Shown here in pieces: positions 48,832 through 57,927 of a stretch of 64,000 nt of DNA. The stretch spans positions 1 through 64,000 of the forward strand of contig JAEEOJ010000145.1 of assembly GCA_016284175.1 (NCBI GenBank), read 5' to 3'. The stretch comes from Lachnospiraceae bacterium. Its GTDB lineage: Bacteria; Bacillota; Clostridia; Lachnospirales; Lachnospiraceae. Position 1 is the stretch's first letter. Each line of letters begins with the position of its first letter. A model generated the notes under the pieces. The model ran no database searches. It worked only from the letters and a program-made list of their open reading frames with translations, and had not been told where the DNA came from. Made by a program: the position numbers and the translations under genes.

Positions 48832-49125
48832 ATGTTTGTAAAAAGTGACGGAGAAAGAGAGAGAGAAATAATCAACGAACTTATTTCTTCAGATGAGAAT
48901 TTAAGAAAACAACATGAATTGTTTGTAGCAGAGATGGCGTTTAAGCAGGCATTAATTGAGGCGCGCATGGCTGAACAGCTGACTCAAAATGATGTTAGTC
49001 TTCGTTCAGGTTTATCCCAGCAGGCTGTAAGCCGCCTCGAGAGAGGAAATGGAGCTAGTCTGGAAACCATTATGAAATATTTGCTTTCCATAGGCTATTC
49101 CTTGACCATAACAAAAGTTCAATAA
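48832..49125 (+). CDS. HigA-like XRE antitoxin
   Basis: ARMAEQLTQNDVSLRSGLSQQAVSRLERGNGASLETIMKYLLSIGYSL; 10 bp after toxin. Confidence 0.85.
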   Translation: MFVKSDGEREREIINELISSDENLRKQHELFVAEMAFKQALIEARMAEQLTQNDVSLRSGLSQQAVSRLERGNGASLETIMKYLLSIGYSLTITKVQ

Positions 49126-49161
49126 AAAACTTGTTTGCTCATCATGGGCAAACAAGTTTTT
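49124..49161. terminator. Bidirectional intrinsic terminator
   Basis: AACTTGTTTGC...GCAAACAAGTT with flanking A/T tracts. Confidence 0.85.
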
Positions 49162-49162
49162 A

Positions 49163-49807
49163 TTATCGTACAATATTCTTCTGTCCCGTCGGGCAAAAAT
49201 CCCGTAAAAAGCACTCGCTGCACTTCGGCTTTGGAGCCTTACAGATACTCCTACCAAGTGTAATAAGATGAATGTTCCAGAGGATCCAGTGGTCCTTCGG
49301 GATTTTTTTCATAAGATCAAACTCGACATCCTTCGGATCTTCTTTTTTGGTAATTCCTAGCTTTCTGCTGATTCGGCCGACATGCGTATCAACCACAATG
49401 CTGGGCTCATGATAAATATTTCCGCGGATGACGTTGGCGGTTTTTCTGCCGACTCCGGGAAGGGATGTCAGATCTTCCAGCGATGAAGGAACTTCTCCGC
49501 CGAACTCTTCATCCAGTTTTTTACAGCAGCCGATGATATTAACGGCCTTTGCGTGATAAAACCCGAGCGGATGAATTATCTCTTCAAGCTCTGCTAAATC
49601 TGCATTGGCAAAATCCTTTGCATTTTTATACTTTGCAAAAAGAGTCGGAGTAACGGTATTTACCCTCGCATCCGTGCACTGTGCAGAAAGAATCGTAGCT
49701 ATTAAAAGTTCCAGAGCATTCATGTGCTCAAGATAGCATACATATTCCGTTCCATATTCTTTGTCCAGCGCTTCTATTATTTTTTCAATTCGTTCTTTCT
49801 GAGTCAT
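49163..49807 (-). CDS. nth: Endonuclease III
   Basis: LIATILSAQCTDARVN, LPGVGRKTANVI, VDTHVGRISRKLG, C-terminal [4Fe-4S] cysteines CKAPKPKCSECFLRDFC. Confidence 0.96.
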   Translation of the reverse strand: MTQKERIEKIIEALDKEYGTEYVCYLEHMNALELLIATILSAQCTDARVNTVTPTLFAKYKNAKDFANADLAELEEIIHPLGFYHAKAVNIIGCCKKLDEEFGGEVPSSLEDLTSLPGVGRKTANVIRGNIYHEPSIVVDTHVGRISRKLGITKKEDPKDVEFDLMKKIPKDHWILWNIHLITLGRSICKAPKPKCSECFLRDFCPTGQKNIVR

Positions 49808-49935
49808 GGCTTTTATCCTTCCAAACGATATTATACATCATAAAATCTCCGCAGAAAACTTAAGTTGACAAAAGAATTTTATCGTTGTACTATGTGCCAA
49901 AACAAGCACGGACTCTTTATTAACAGGAGAAAAAT

Positions 49936-50502
49936 ATGGCTAAACAAAACTGGAAACCCGGAAATATGCTCTATCCTGTGCCTGCAGTTATGATAAGCTG
50001 TCAGGAGAAGGGTAAGAGACCCAATATAATCACTGTCGCATGGGCAGGCACAATCTGCTCCGATCCCGTAATGATTTCAATCTCGGTCAGAAAAGAACGC
50101 TTCTCTCATGACATCATAAAAAACAGCGGAGAATTTGTCATCAATCTTGTGACTGAGGAACTCGCGTACGCAACCGATTACTGCGGTGTGAAATCAGGTA
50201 AAAACACGGATAAATTCAAGGATATGAAACTGACTCCGATAAGCATAGAAGGAGTATCTGCTCCTGCAATTGCAGAGAGTCCTTTAAGCCTCGCCTGCAA
50301 GGTAAAAGAGATAAAGGAACTCGGAAGCCACGATATGTTTATCGCCGAAGTTGTGGGCGTTACCGTAGATGATAAATACATGAACAAAAACGGCAAATTC
50401 GAACTTAATTCCTCAAAGCTTGTGACCTATTCGCACGGCGAATATTTCGGTTTGGGAAAGAAAATCGGAAAGTTTGGTTATTCGGTAAAAAAGAAGAAAT
50501 AA
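49936..50502 (+). CDS. Flavin reductase family protein
   Basis: VPAVMISCQEKGKRPNIITVAWAGTICSDPVMISISVRKERFSHDII. Confidence 0.88.
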   Translation: MAKQNWKPGNMLYPVPAVMISCQEKGKRPNIITVAWAGTICSDPVMISISVRKERFSHDIIKNSGEFVINLVTEELAYATDYCGVKSGKNTDKFKDMKLTPISIEGVSAPAIAESPLSLACKVKEIKELGSHDMFIAEVVGVTVDDKYMNKNGKFELNSSKLVTYSHGEYFGLGKKIGKFGYSVKKKK

Positions 50503-50529
50503 AAAACACTCCGTGAGGAGTGCTTTTTT
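50502..50529. terminator. Bidirectional intrinsic terminator
   Basis: CACTCC-GTGA-GGAGTG flanked by A/T tracts. Confidence 0.85.
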
Positions 50530-50530
50530 A

Positions 50531-52696
50531 TTATCCGATCTGAGCCTTGTAAAGATTGTAGTAAATTCCTTTGTTGTTTAGAAGCTCTTCATGAGTTCCG
50601 ATTTCAGCTATGTTGTGACCGTCGATAACCATGATTCTGTCGGCTTTTCTTAATGTCGAGAGTCTGTGTGCAATTGCAAATGTTGTCTTATCCTTTGTAA
50701 GTCTCTCCAAAGCTTTCTGAATCATGAATTCGCTTTCGGTATCAAGACTTGCGGTCGCTTCGTCAAGTATCAGGAGTCTGGGGTTTGTAAGTATTGCTCT
50801 TGCGATTGCGACTCTTTGTCTCTCACCGCCCGATAACGAATAACCTTTCTCTCCGACGTATGTGTTGTAGCCGTCGGGTGTATGACATATGAAGTCATGC
50901 GCATTGGCCATTTTTGCTGCTTTTACGACCTCTTCATAAGTTGCATCGGGCCTTGAAAATCTGATATTGTCGAGGATTGTTCCCGAGAAGAGAAATGTCT
51001 CCTGCAGCACAACGCCAAGCTGTGAATGATACGATTTTGAATCGATATCTTTTATATCAACGTTATCTATTAAAAGATGTCCGTCGTCGACTTCATAGAG
51101 TCCCATCAAAAGGTTTATAAGCGTGGATTTTCCTGTTCCCGAAGCGCCTACGATACCGATCATTTCACCGGGTTTAATCACTACATTGATGTCTTCAAGC
51201 ACCGGCTGATATGACTTGTATCCGAAGGTTGCGTGATCGAATGTAATCTTGCCTTTGATTTCTATATCTTTTATGGTCTCTGTGTCCTTATCGGCTGTCT
51301 CCTGCGAGAGAATATCGTTGATTCTCTCAAGGCTGCTTGTAAGGAGTGTAAGCTCTCTCGGAAGCCAGCTCATCCAGTTGATGTACTGGAATAAAAGAGT
51401 GGTGTATGTAATGAACTGATACAGCTCGCCGGCCGACATTTTGCCGTTAAATACGTCGTGTCCGCCGAAGAATACAACTATTACGACACCCATTCCCATC
51501 AGGAATGAAATCATCGGATAAAAGATAGCCCAGAAGGTTTCGTTCTTTCTCTGGATTCTCGCAAATTCAGTAGACAAGCCCTTGAAACGGTTTGCTTCCT
51601 CTTCTTCCCTGCCGTATGTTTTTACAACTCTCATACCGGAAATTACGTCCTGAAGGTCGCTTGATACATCATCGTTTTTCCGAAACTGCAGATGGAAAAT
51701 TCTGTAAACGGTTTTACGGAATCCGACGATGAGTACCACTACCAAAGGCACCGTAATAAAGGTTAAAATCGCCAGTTTGAAGTTAAGAACCATCATAAAA
51801 ATGATGTCCCAGATAAAGATGAAAAGCACCGCAAAGAGGTTACAGAAAACGTCCTCCATAAACTCTCTGATGCAGGTGGTATCCTGGGTAATTCTGTTTA
51901 AAAGTTCGCCCGGTCTTCTGTCGTTGATAAAAGCGAGCGGAAGTTCCTGGTACTTTTTAAACAGTGCCATTCTTAAATCCGCAGAGATCTTTGCGCCGAG
52001 TTTGGTGGAAGCATTGCTCTTAAAATAATTAATTACTACTATGCTCACACTCAAGGAGAACATGATTAAAAGCAACACCAGTGCGTGTTTAAAACCGCCG
52101 CCTCCCTTAAGCACATCGTTTATTAAGTGCTTCTGAATCTCGGGATTTAAAAGGGTGGTAATGGCTACTAAAACCATCAGCATAAATACTCCGAAGAAGT
52201 CCTTTTTGTAAGGCTTGGCCATTCCTATAAATTCTTTTAGGAAGCCACCTTCTTTTGAACATCTCGGACAGTTCTTGGTGCCGGGAATCGCTCTGCCACA
52301 CTTCGGACACATCTTTTCGTATTCGCTGCTTTCAACTTCTTCGAAACGTCCGGAAATGAGGATGTTGATTCCTCTGGCAATATAAGCGTATCTGCTTAAA
52401 TGCTTTGCGGAATAGTGAACCACTACTCTGTCTTCGCCATCCTTGGTGACAACGAGGATTCCGCCGCCTACCTTTGCCTCGGCTTTTGCCCTGCTTAATT
52501 CACTTATTTCAATTGTTTCTTTTATGGTTTCGCCGTCAAAAATATGGATTCTTTTGGTGGTGACAAAAAGATATGCACCCCTTATCCAGCCGCCGTCGAC
52601 ATCGATATCATACGGAATTGCATAATATATTCTCTCGTCTTCAGACAACGGAATCTTCTCCGCTATTTTGGGCGATACATCGTATTTTAAAATCAT
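50531..52696 (-). CDS. ABC exporter (TMD-NBD) with N-terminal PH/GRAM-like region and zinc ribbon
   Basis: MCPKCGRAIPGTKNCPRC zinc ribbon before TMD; GIVGASGTGKSTLI, LSGGERQRVAIARAIL, LILDEATASLD. Confidence 0.9.
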   Translation of the reverse strand: MILKYDVSPKIAEKIPLSEDERIYYAIPYDIDVDGGWIRGAYLFVTTKRIHIFDGETIKETIEISELSRAKAEAKVGGGILVVTKDGEDRVVVHYSAKHLSRYAYIARGINILISGRFEEVESSEYEKMCPKCGRAIPGTKNCPRCSKEGGFLKEFIGMAKPYKKDFFGVFMLMVLVAITTLLNPEIQKHLINDVLKGGGGFKHALVLLLIMFSLSVSIVVINYFKSNASTKLGAKISADLRMALFKKYQELPLAFINDRRPGELLNRITQDTTCIREFMEDVFCNLFAVLFIFIWDIIFMMVLNFKLAILTFITVPLVVVLIVGFRKTVYRIFHLQFRKNDDVSSDLQDVISGMRVVKTYGREEEEANRFKGLSTEFARIQRKNETFWAIFYPMISFLMGMGVVIVVFFGGHDVFNGKMSAGELYQFITYTTLLFQYINWMSWLPRELTLLTSSLERINDILSQETADKDTETIKDIEIKGKITFDHATFGYKSYQPVLEDINVVIKPGEMIGIVGASGTGKSTLINLLMGLYEVDDGHLLIDNVDIKDIDSKSYHSQLGVVLQETFLFSGTILDNIRFSRPDATYEEVVKAAKMANAHDFICHTPDGYNTYVGEKGYSLSGGERQRVAIARAILTNPRLLILDEATASLDTESEFMIQKALERLTKDKTTFAIAHRLSTLRKADRIMVIDGHNIAEIGTHEELLNNKGIYYNLYKAQIG

Positions 52697-52717
52697 TATG
52701 TCTGTCCTTTTAGTCTT

Positions 52718-53251
52718 TTATAAGAATAAATCAAGTTTTCTTCTTTCCTTCTGAGTAAGAGCATTTACGTCTCTTATCTCAAATCTGTTTTCATCAAGGT
52801 CCATGATGATAAGTCTTGAATCGGATAATTTCGTAACCGCGTTGGACGCCATGTTTATAGCAAATTTGCATTCGCCCTTGTCTGTCATTACATGGAAATA
52901 CGCGTAGCCGTATTCGTCCTTGATACTCATGATTTTCTGAATGACGGGAGTAAAATAATTGAGTCTTAACTGTTCTCTTAAGATCTCTTTTGTCTCCTCG
53001 TCAAAATCATCCAGGTTTTCGATGATACCGATTTCTTTTGCCTTATCCGTGTTTTCCCTGATGGAAATGTATTTGTCGGCATCGGTGAAAGGGAAAAGAC
53101 GTACTACTTTTACCCTTTCATATTTTACGCCGTCATATGTAAAATTCACGAAGCCTCCGCTTGTACGTTCGAATTTATCCTTATTCGTAATGACGTGCAT
53201 CGCGGTCATTTCTTCGGCTTCTTTTTCAAATGTGTTTAACTCTTCTGCCAT
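52718..53251 (-). CDS. DUF1854 domain protein
   Basis: VKVVRLFPFTDADKYISIRE...IGIIENLDDFDEETKEILREQLRLNYFTPVI; flanked by two ABC exporters. Confidence 0.78.
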   Translation of the reverse strand: MAEELNTFEKEAEEMTAMHVITNKDKFERTSGGFVNFTYDGVKYERVKVVRLFPFTDADKYISIRENTDKAKEIGIIENLDDFDEETKEILREQLRLNYFTPVIQKIMSIKDEYGYAYFHVMTDKGECKFAINMASNAVTKLSDSRLIIMDLDENRFEIRDVNALTQKERRKLDLFL

Positions 53252-53262
53252 GTCATTCTCCT

Positions 53263-55602
53263 CTAGAAACTGCTGCCTGCTGCCAGTGATTTGTTCTGTA
53301 GTTCATTGAGCTTGTGGAAAATTCCGTCCTCATTCTTATCAAGAACCTCGATCGTTCCTTCCTCAACGATTCGTCCTCTGTCAATGACTATGATTCTGTC
53401 TGCATCACGAAGTGTCGAAAGCCTGTGAGCTATGGAAAGGGTCGTTCTTCCCTTTACCAGGAGCTTGAGTGAATTCTGAATTGCTTTCTCGGTTTCGGTA
53501 TCCACGCTGGCCGTAGCTTCATCAAGTATTAAAATCTTGGGATCCGCCAAGATTGCTCTTGCTATCGAAATCCTCTGTTTCTCTCCGCCCGATAAGTCCT
53601 TTCCGGAAGCGCCGATTATTGTGTCATATCCGTCCGGCATCTTCGAGATAAAATCATGTGCTCCCGCTAGTTTTGCCGCGCGGATTATTTCATCGCCGGT
53701 AGCGTTTTCATTGCCGTAGGCGATATTCTTTGCGACGGAACCCATGAATATGTAGGTATCCTGTGAAACCATCGCAACATTTTTTCTTAAGTCCGAAAGC
53801 GCTAAGTCTTTTACGTCGACTCCGTCAATTTTAATTGTGCCTTCTTTTACGTCGTAGAGTCTTGAAATAAGATTTACGAGTGTCGATTTGCCGGCGCCCG
53901 AACGGCCGACGATTCCGAGCACTTCGCCTTCTTTTACTTTAAGATTTATGTCCTTAAGTACATTTTTGCTGACCGTATATCCGAATGTAACGTTGTCAAG
54001 TTCGATTTCTCCCTTAGGCTTCATTAAGCGTACGGGGTTTTCTTTCTCAACGATTTCGGGAATCGAATCTATAATTTCAAAGAGTCTCTGAGCAGCATTG
54101 ATACTCTCGGACCACATTCTGAATACTCTCGAGAAGAAATTCATCGGACCGTTAAGCTGTGCCACATAGCCTACGAATGTAAGCAGTACGCCGAGCTCGA
54201 TTTTGTCGGTTTTTAAAACGAAGAAAACTCCGATAATCCAGATCCAGATGCTTGAAACTTCCTGCACCAGACTGTAAAGAATGGTGAATTTGTTTCGAAG
54301 TTTTACGATGTTTATTTCAGCATCCTTAAGGTTGTTGTTCGGATTTTTAAATCTCTCGATTTCCGCATCTTCCTGACCGAAAGCCTTTACTACTCTCGCA
54401 CCTGTCAAGTTGTCGTTTGCCTTGCCCGATACCGCCTTTTCCGCGCGGTGTCTTTTGCCTGATAAATTCCAGAGACCCGGACGAAGCTTAACCGTCATAA
54501 ATACGAGTAACGGTAAAAGAATGCAGGCGATAAGCGCCATCTGCCAGTTAAGTCTGTACATTACCACGAAAGTAATGATGATGGTCATTCCGTGAATAAA
54601 TACCGAAGGTATGCCGTCTATGAAAAACTCTGTCACTCGGTTTGAATCAGTCAGTACTCTTGTCATCAGGCCGCCGGTCTGCTTGCTCGTAAAAAAGTTA
54701 AGCGACAACCTGCTCATAGCCGAGAAAACATCGGTCTTTATATCTTTTACGGTTGCTGTTGCAACGCGTGCCATTAACGCCATCTGAACCGTGTTTGTAA
54801 TTTCTTCGATTACTCTGCTGCCGATAAGCACAAGCGCAAGAAGTAAAAGTGCTAGCACATATTTGCCTGATACGCCGAACATTGCAAGGAATTCGTTGTC
54901 TTTCTCAAGCACGTGGTCAAAGAGAACTTTACCGGTTAAATACGGCCATACAACGCTTATTGCTGCGCCCATTGCGTACGATAAAAACAAAATCGCAATC
55001 GAGAATTTGTATTTGAAAAAGTATCTTAAAACTCTTCCTAAGATTGTTCTTTTGTTGGTACACTTCGGACAAACCTTCTTCGCAGGGTCGGGATACATTG
55101 TTCCGCAAATGGGGCAGTAAAGCGATTCCTCGTCCTCTTCCTCTGCTTCTTTGCCTACGATGTCCGCATCAAAGGCCTTGCCGTTTTTGATGTTCTTTGT
55201 ATGTCTTACAAAAAGATTTATCTGCTCGAGATATGTGTTGGTCATCGATGCGATTTTTATCGGACTGCCGTCGTATTCGGCTGATAAAAGAACCGCTCCG
55301 ATCATTCTTTCTATTCTGAGATGCTCAGTTTTTGCAAGATCGTAAAGTGTAATCTCGTATTCGGCTAAGTCTTCTTCCTCGACTTTTTTATGAACCTTGG
55401 TTCCTCTGAAAAAGTGAGTATAGCCTGTCGGAATGTCGCTCTTACATACGCCGATATATTTATCTGTCAGAAAAACATATCCTAAAATATACTCGCCCTC
55501 GAAAGAAAGGTCTGCAGGGCATACCGAAAGGATATCTTTTTCGTTTATCCCGTATTCAGAAATCTGTTTTATTATGTTTTTAGTAAGTTTATTTTCTTTC
55601 AT
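53263..55602 (-). CDS. ABC exporter (TMD-NBD) with N-terminal regulatory region and zinc ribbon
   Basis: YCPICGTMYPDPAKKVCPKC; GIVGRSGAGKSTLV, LSGGEKQRISIARAIL, LILDEATASVD. Confidence 0.9.
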   Translation of the reverse strand: MKENKLTKNIIKQISEYGINEKDILSVCPADLSFEGEYILGYVFLTDKYIGVCKSDIPTGYTHFFRGTKVHKKVEEEDLAEYEITLYDLAKTEHLRIERMIGAVLLSAEYDGSPIKIASMTNTYLEQINLFVRHTKNIKNGKAFDADIVGKEAEEEDEESLYCPICGTMYPDPAKKVCPKCTNKRTILGRVLRYFFKYKFSIAILFLSYAMGAAISVVWPYLTGKVLFDHVLEKDNEFLAMFGVSGKYVLALLLLALVLIGSRVIEEITNTVQMALMARVATATVKDIKTDVFSAMSRLSLNFFTSKQTGGLMTRVLTDSNRVTEFFIDGIPSVFIHGMTIIITFVVMYRLNWQMALIACILLPLLVFMTVKLRPGLWNLSGKRHRAEKAVSGKANDNLTGARVVKAFGQEDAEIERFKNPNNNLKDAEINIVKLRNKFTILYSLVQEVSSIWIWIIGVFFVLKTDKIELGVLLTFVGYVAQLNGPMNFFSRVFRMWSESINAAQRLFEIIDSIPEIVEKENPVRLMKPKGEIELDNVTFGYTVSKNVLKDINLKVKEGEVLGIVGRSGAGKSTLVNLISRLYDVKEGTIKIDGVDVKDLALSDLRKNVAMVSQDTYIFMGSVAKNIAYGNENATGDEIIRAAKLAGAHDFISKMPDGYDTIIGASGKDLSGGEKQRISIARAILADPKILILDEATASVDTETEKAIQNSLKLLVKGRTTLSIAHRLSTLRDADRIIVIDRGRIVEEGTIEVLDKNEDGIFHKLNELQNKSLAAGSSF

Positions 55603-55620
55603 GTCTTCTCCAATTCGGGT

Positions 55621-55652
55621 AAAAAAAAATCACTGTTTCGCACAGTGATTTT
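55621..55652 (-). terminator. Intrinsic terminator 19 nt upstream of ABC start codon (candidate attenuator)
   Basis: Minus: AAAATCACTGT-GCGAA-ACAGTGATTTT then T-tract. Confidence 0.85.
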
Positions 55653-55674
55653 ACAAGCATGTAAATGTACGCCT

Positions 55675-55794
55675 TTATATTCTTATACCGGGAGTACGAA
55701 AAGCAAAATCAGTGCGAAGTAACTCAAAGCCGCCAGTAAATGCATTGACGGTCGCAATAAGTGATGTTTCAAAAATCACAAATAATCTCTTCAT
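55675..55794 (-). CDS. 39-aa small ORF, candidate leader peptide
   Basis: Own translation MKRLFVIFETSLIATVNAFTGGFELLRTDFAFRTPGIRI* with AAGGAGG SD 8 nt upstream; promoter TTGACA-16-TATACT at 55838-55865. Confidence 0.55.
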   Translation of the reverse strand: MKRLFVIFETSLIATVNAFTGGFELLRTDFAFRTPGIRI

Positions 55795-55837
55795 TTTTTC
55801 GTCCTCCTTTCCTTGTCTTTTTTTAATCCGTTAATTT

Positions 55838-55865
55838 AGTATATCAATCCGAGTTCTTTTGTCAA
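55838..55865 (-). promoter_or_regulatory. Promoter upstream of small ORF and ABC operon
   Basis: TTGACA (55860-55865), 16-bp spacer, TATACT (55838-55843) on minus strand. Confidence 0.7.
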
Positions 55866-55919
55866 TCACAAATTTTTCACATTTTCAAAAATATTTTTAT
55901 ACCGCAGGTACGGATTCAA

Positions 55920-56513
55920 TCATAATTTCATAAGCGTGGCTCTGCAGGGAGCACCGTCCGAACCGCCGAGATTGATGGGCGCAGCGTTAAGAATGTACAC
56001 GCCTTCTTCTATGCCTTTAAGCCTTATTCCTTCGAGTAAAACTATCTCTGCTCCAAGCATTATTAAGTGCACTGCCATCGGTGCATCTTCAGGTCCGACC
56101 GTCTGTGATTCGTTACCGAAAAGCTTGATTTTTTCTCTCGCAAAAACTTCTGCCGCCTCTTTTGTAACGGTTGCTTTTCCTTTTACGAGGATTCGTTCAG
56201 CCACTCTTTCGTCAATACTTTTTGCAGTCTTAATCATGGCTTCAGCGTCTTCTTTTTTTACATCACCTTCATGCTCAAATACATATGCATAGCCGATGAA
56301 CTTATCCAAATCCACCTGATCGATTGTCTTTCCGTTATCCAAAAAATGATACGGTGCATCAACATGTGTTCCGTTGTGCGCACACATATTAAAAGCGGTC
56401 AGATTGCAGATTGCACCGTCGCTTATCTTTAATTTTATTTCTCTTTCGGGGCTCGGATCGCCGGGAAATACATTGCAGGTAAAAACCTCCTGCGAAATAT
56501 CAAATACCTTCAT
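55920..56513 (-). CDS. Cyclase family protein (kynurenine formamidase-like)
   Basis: FNMCAHNGTHVDAPYHFLDNGKTI metal-binding motif. Confidence 0.88.
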   Translation of the reverse strand: MKVFDISQEVFTCNVFPGDPSPEREIKLKISDGAICNLTAFNMCAHNGTHVDAPYHFLDNGKTIDQVDLDKFIGYAYVFEHEGDVKKEDAEAMIKTAKSIDERVAERILVKGKATVTKEAAEVFAREKIKLFGNESQTVGPEDAPMAVHLIMLGAEIVLLEGIRLKGIEEGVYILNAAPINLGGSDGAPCRATLMKL

Positions 56514-56525
56514 TTGTAACCCTCT

Positions 56526-57344
56526 TTATTTCTTTATAACTTCGTTCATGCTGCCTGTACGATAGCCTGTTAAATCCATGGTCACGTATGTAAATCCGAA
56601 CGACTTAAAAGAAGCAGTAATCTGATTTCGAATTTCCTCACTGATGAGTTTCTCGAATTCGTCAGGCAAAACCTCAATTCTTGCCATGGTACCGTGAATG
56701 CGAACTCTCACCTGACGGAAACCAAGGTCCAGTAACATCTGTTCAGCCTTATCGACCATTGCGAGCTTTTCTTTGGTGATTGTTTCTCCGTATACAAACC
56801 TTGATGCAAGGCATGCAAACGACGGTTTCTCCCATGTCGGAAGGCCGAGGTGTTTTGACAACGCTCTTATATCTTCTTTGGTAAAGCCCACACTTCGAAG
56901 AGGGCTCTTAATTCCCAGTTCCGCAACAGCCTGAAGGCCCGGACGATAGTCGCCGTTATCATCCAGATTGGAGCCTTCGAGAATCACCGAGATTCCTTCA
57001 TTCTCCGCTATCTTAATAATCTTTTCAAACAGTTCGTGCTTACAGATATAACATCTGTTCACGGGATTTTGCGAAAAGCCTTCGATTTCCAGTTCTTCAG
57101 ATTCAAAGATAATATGGCGGATTTTATGATCCTCGCAGAATGCTTTTGCCTCATTTAATTCCCTCTCGGGAAAAGAGCATGATTTGGCCGATATGGCAAT
57201 TGCCTTGTCACCCAAAGCTTCTTTTGCAGCATATAAAAGAAATGTTGAATCGACTCCGCTTGAAAATGCAACTGCCACACTTCCGAAATCCTTCAGCATC
57301 ATTTTTAAATCGTCATATTTTTTTAACAGTTCGGATTCAATCAT
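56526..57344 (-). CDS. larE: LarE-type ATP-dependent sulfur transferase
   Basis: PP-loop VAVAFSSGVDSTFLLY, CYICKHELFEKI, KPSFACLASRFVYGE; start set to MIESE at 57344. Confidence 0.88.
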   Translation of the reverse strand: MIESELLKKYDDLKMMLKDFGSVAVAFSSGVDSTFLLYAAKEALGDKAIAISAKSCSFPERELNEAKAFCEDHKIRHIIFESEELEIEGFSQNPVNRCYICKHELFEKIIKIAENEGISVILEGSNLDDNGDYRPGLQAVAELGIKSPLRSVGFTKEDIRALSKHLGLPTWEKPSFACLASRFVYGETITKEKLAMVDKAEQMLLDLGFRQVRVRIHGTMARIEVLPDEFEKLISEEIRNQITASFKSFGFTYVTMDLTGYRTGSMNEVIKK

Positions 57345-57897
57345 AAAAGTCTCCGATCTCTCCGAGCATTTTGCCCAGACTGTGATATCTGCCGGAATAA
57401 ATAACCGGGTCAAGCACCGTCAAATCTATATCAAATGTGTCTTTTGGAGAAAGGTTTTCGTCCATCTGAATGTTTTTTATATGGCAGAAAAAAGTCGTCG
57501 AATCTCCTGTTTCTACGCTTCTTGCAACCTCGCATTCGTATACCCACGGACTCTCATCCAGAGTCGGAACATCCAATACTTCTCCGTGGCTTACGCCGTA
57601 TGAGATATCGTTTTTCTTTCCGTCTTTGGCATGTTTTGAACCGAAATAATCCATAAGCGGAAGCATTTTTGTACTCACAAGATTTGCCGAAAAAATACCC
57701 GTCCTAATTACATTTAATTTTGTTTTCTTCGTACCGAACATGCTTATAACAAGCAAATATCCGTCGCCTTCTTCGTGGGTAACACTGACCCAGGTTATAG
57801 GCGCAAAATTATATGAACCGTCTTCATTGTTGGTTCCGATAATAAATGACGGCTGCACGCACATCGAATATAAAGGATCGACTGATTTTCTCTTCAT
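57337..57897 (-). CDS. Flavin reductase family protein
   Basis: FIIGTNNEDGSYNFAPITWVSVTHEEGDGYLLVISMFGTKKT. Confidence 0.85.
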   Translation of the reverse strand: MKRKSVDPLYSMCVQPSFIIGTNNEDGSYNFAPITWVSVTHEEGDGYLLVISMFGTKKTKLNVIRTGIFSANLVSTKMLPLMDYFGSKHAKDGKKNDISYGVSHGEVLDVPTLDESPWVYECEVARSVETGDSTTFFCHIKNIQMDENLSPKDTFDIDLTVLDPVIYSGRYHSLGKMLGEIGDFYD

Positions 57898-57927
57898 CTT
57901 TTACCCCAATTGTTTTATGCCGCTCCG

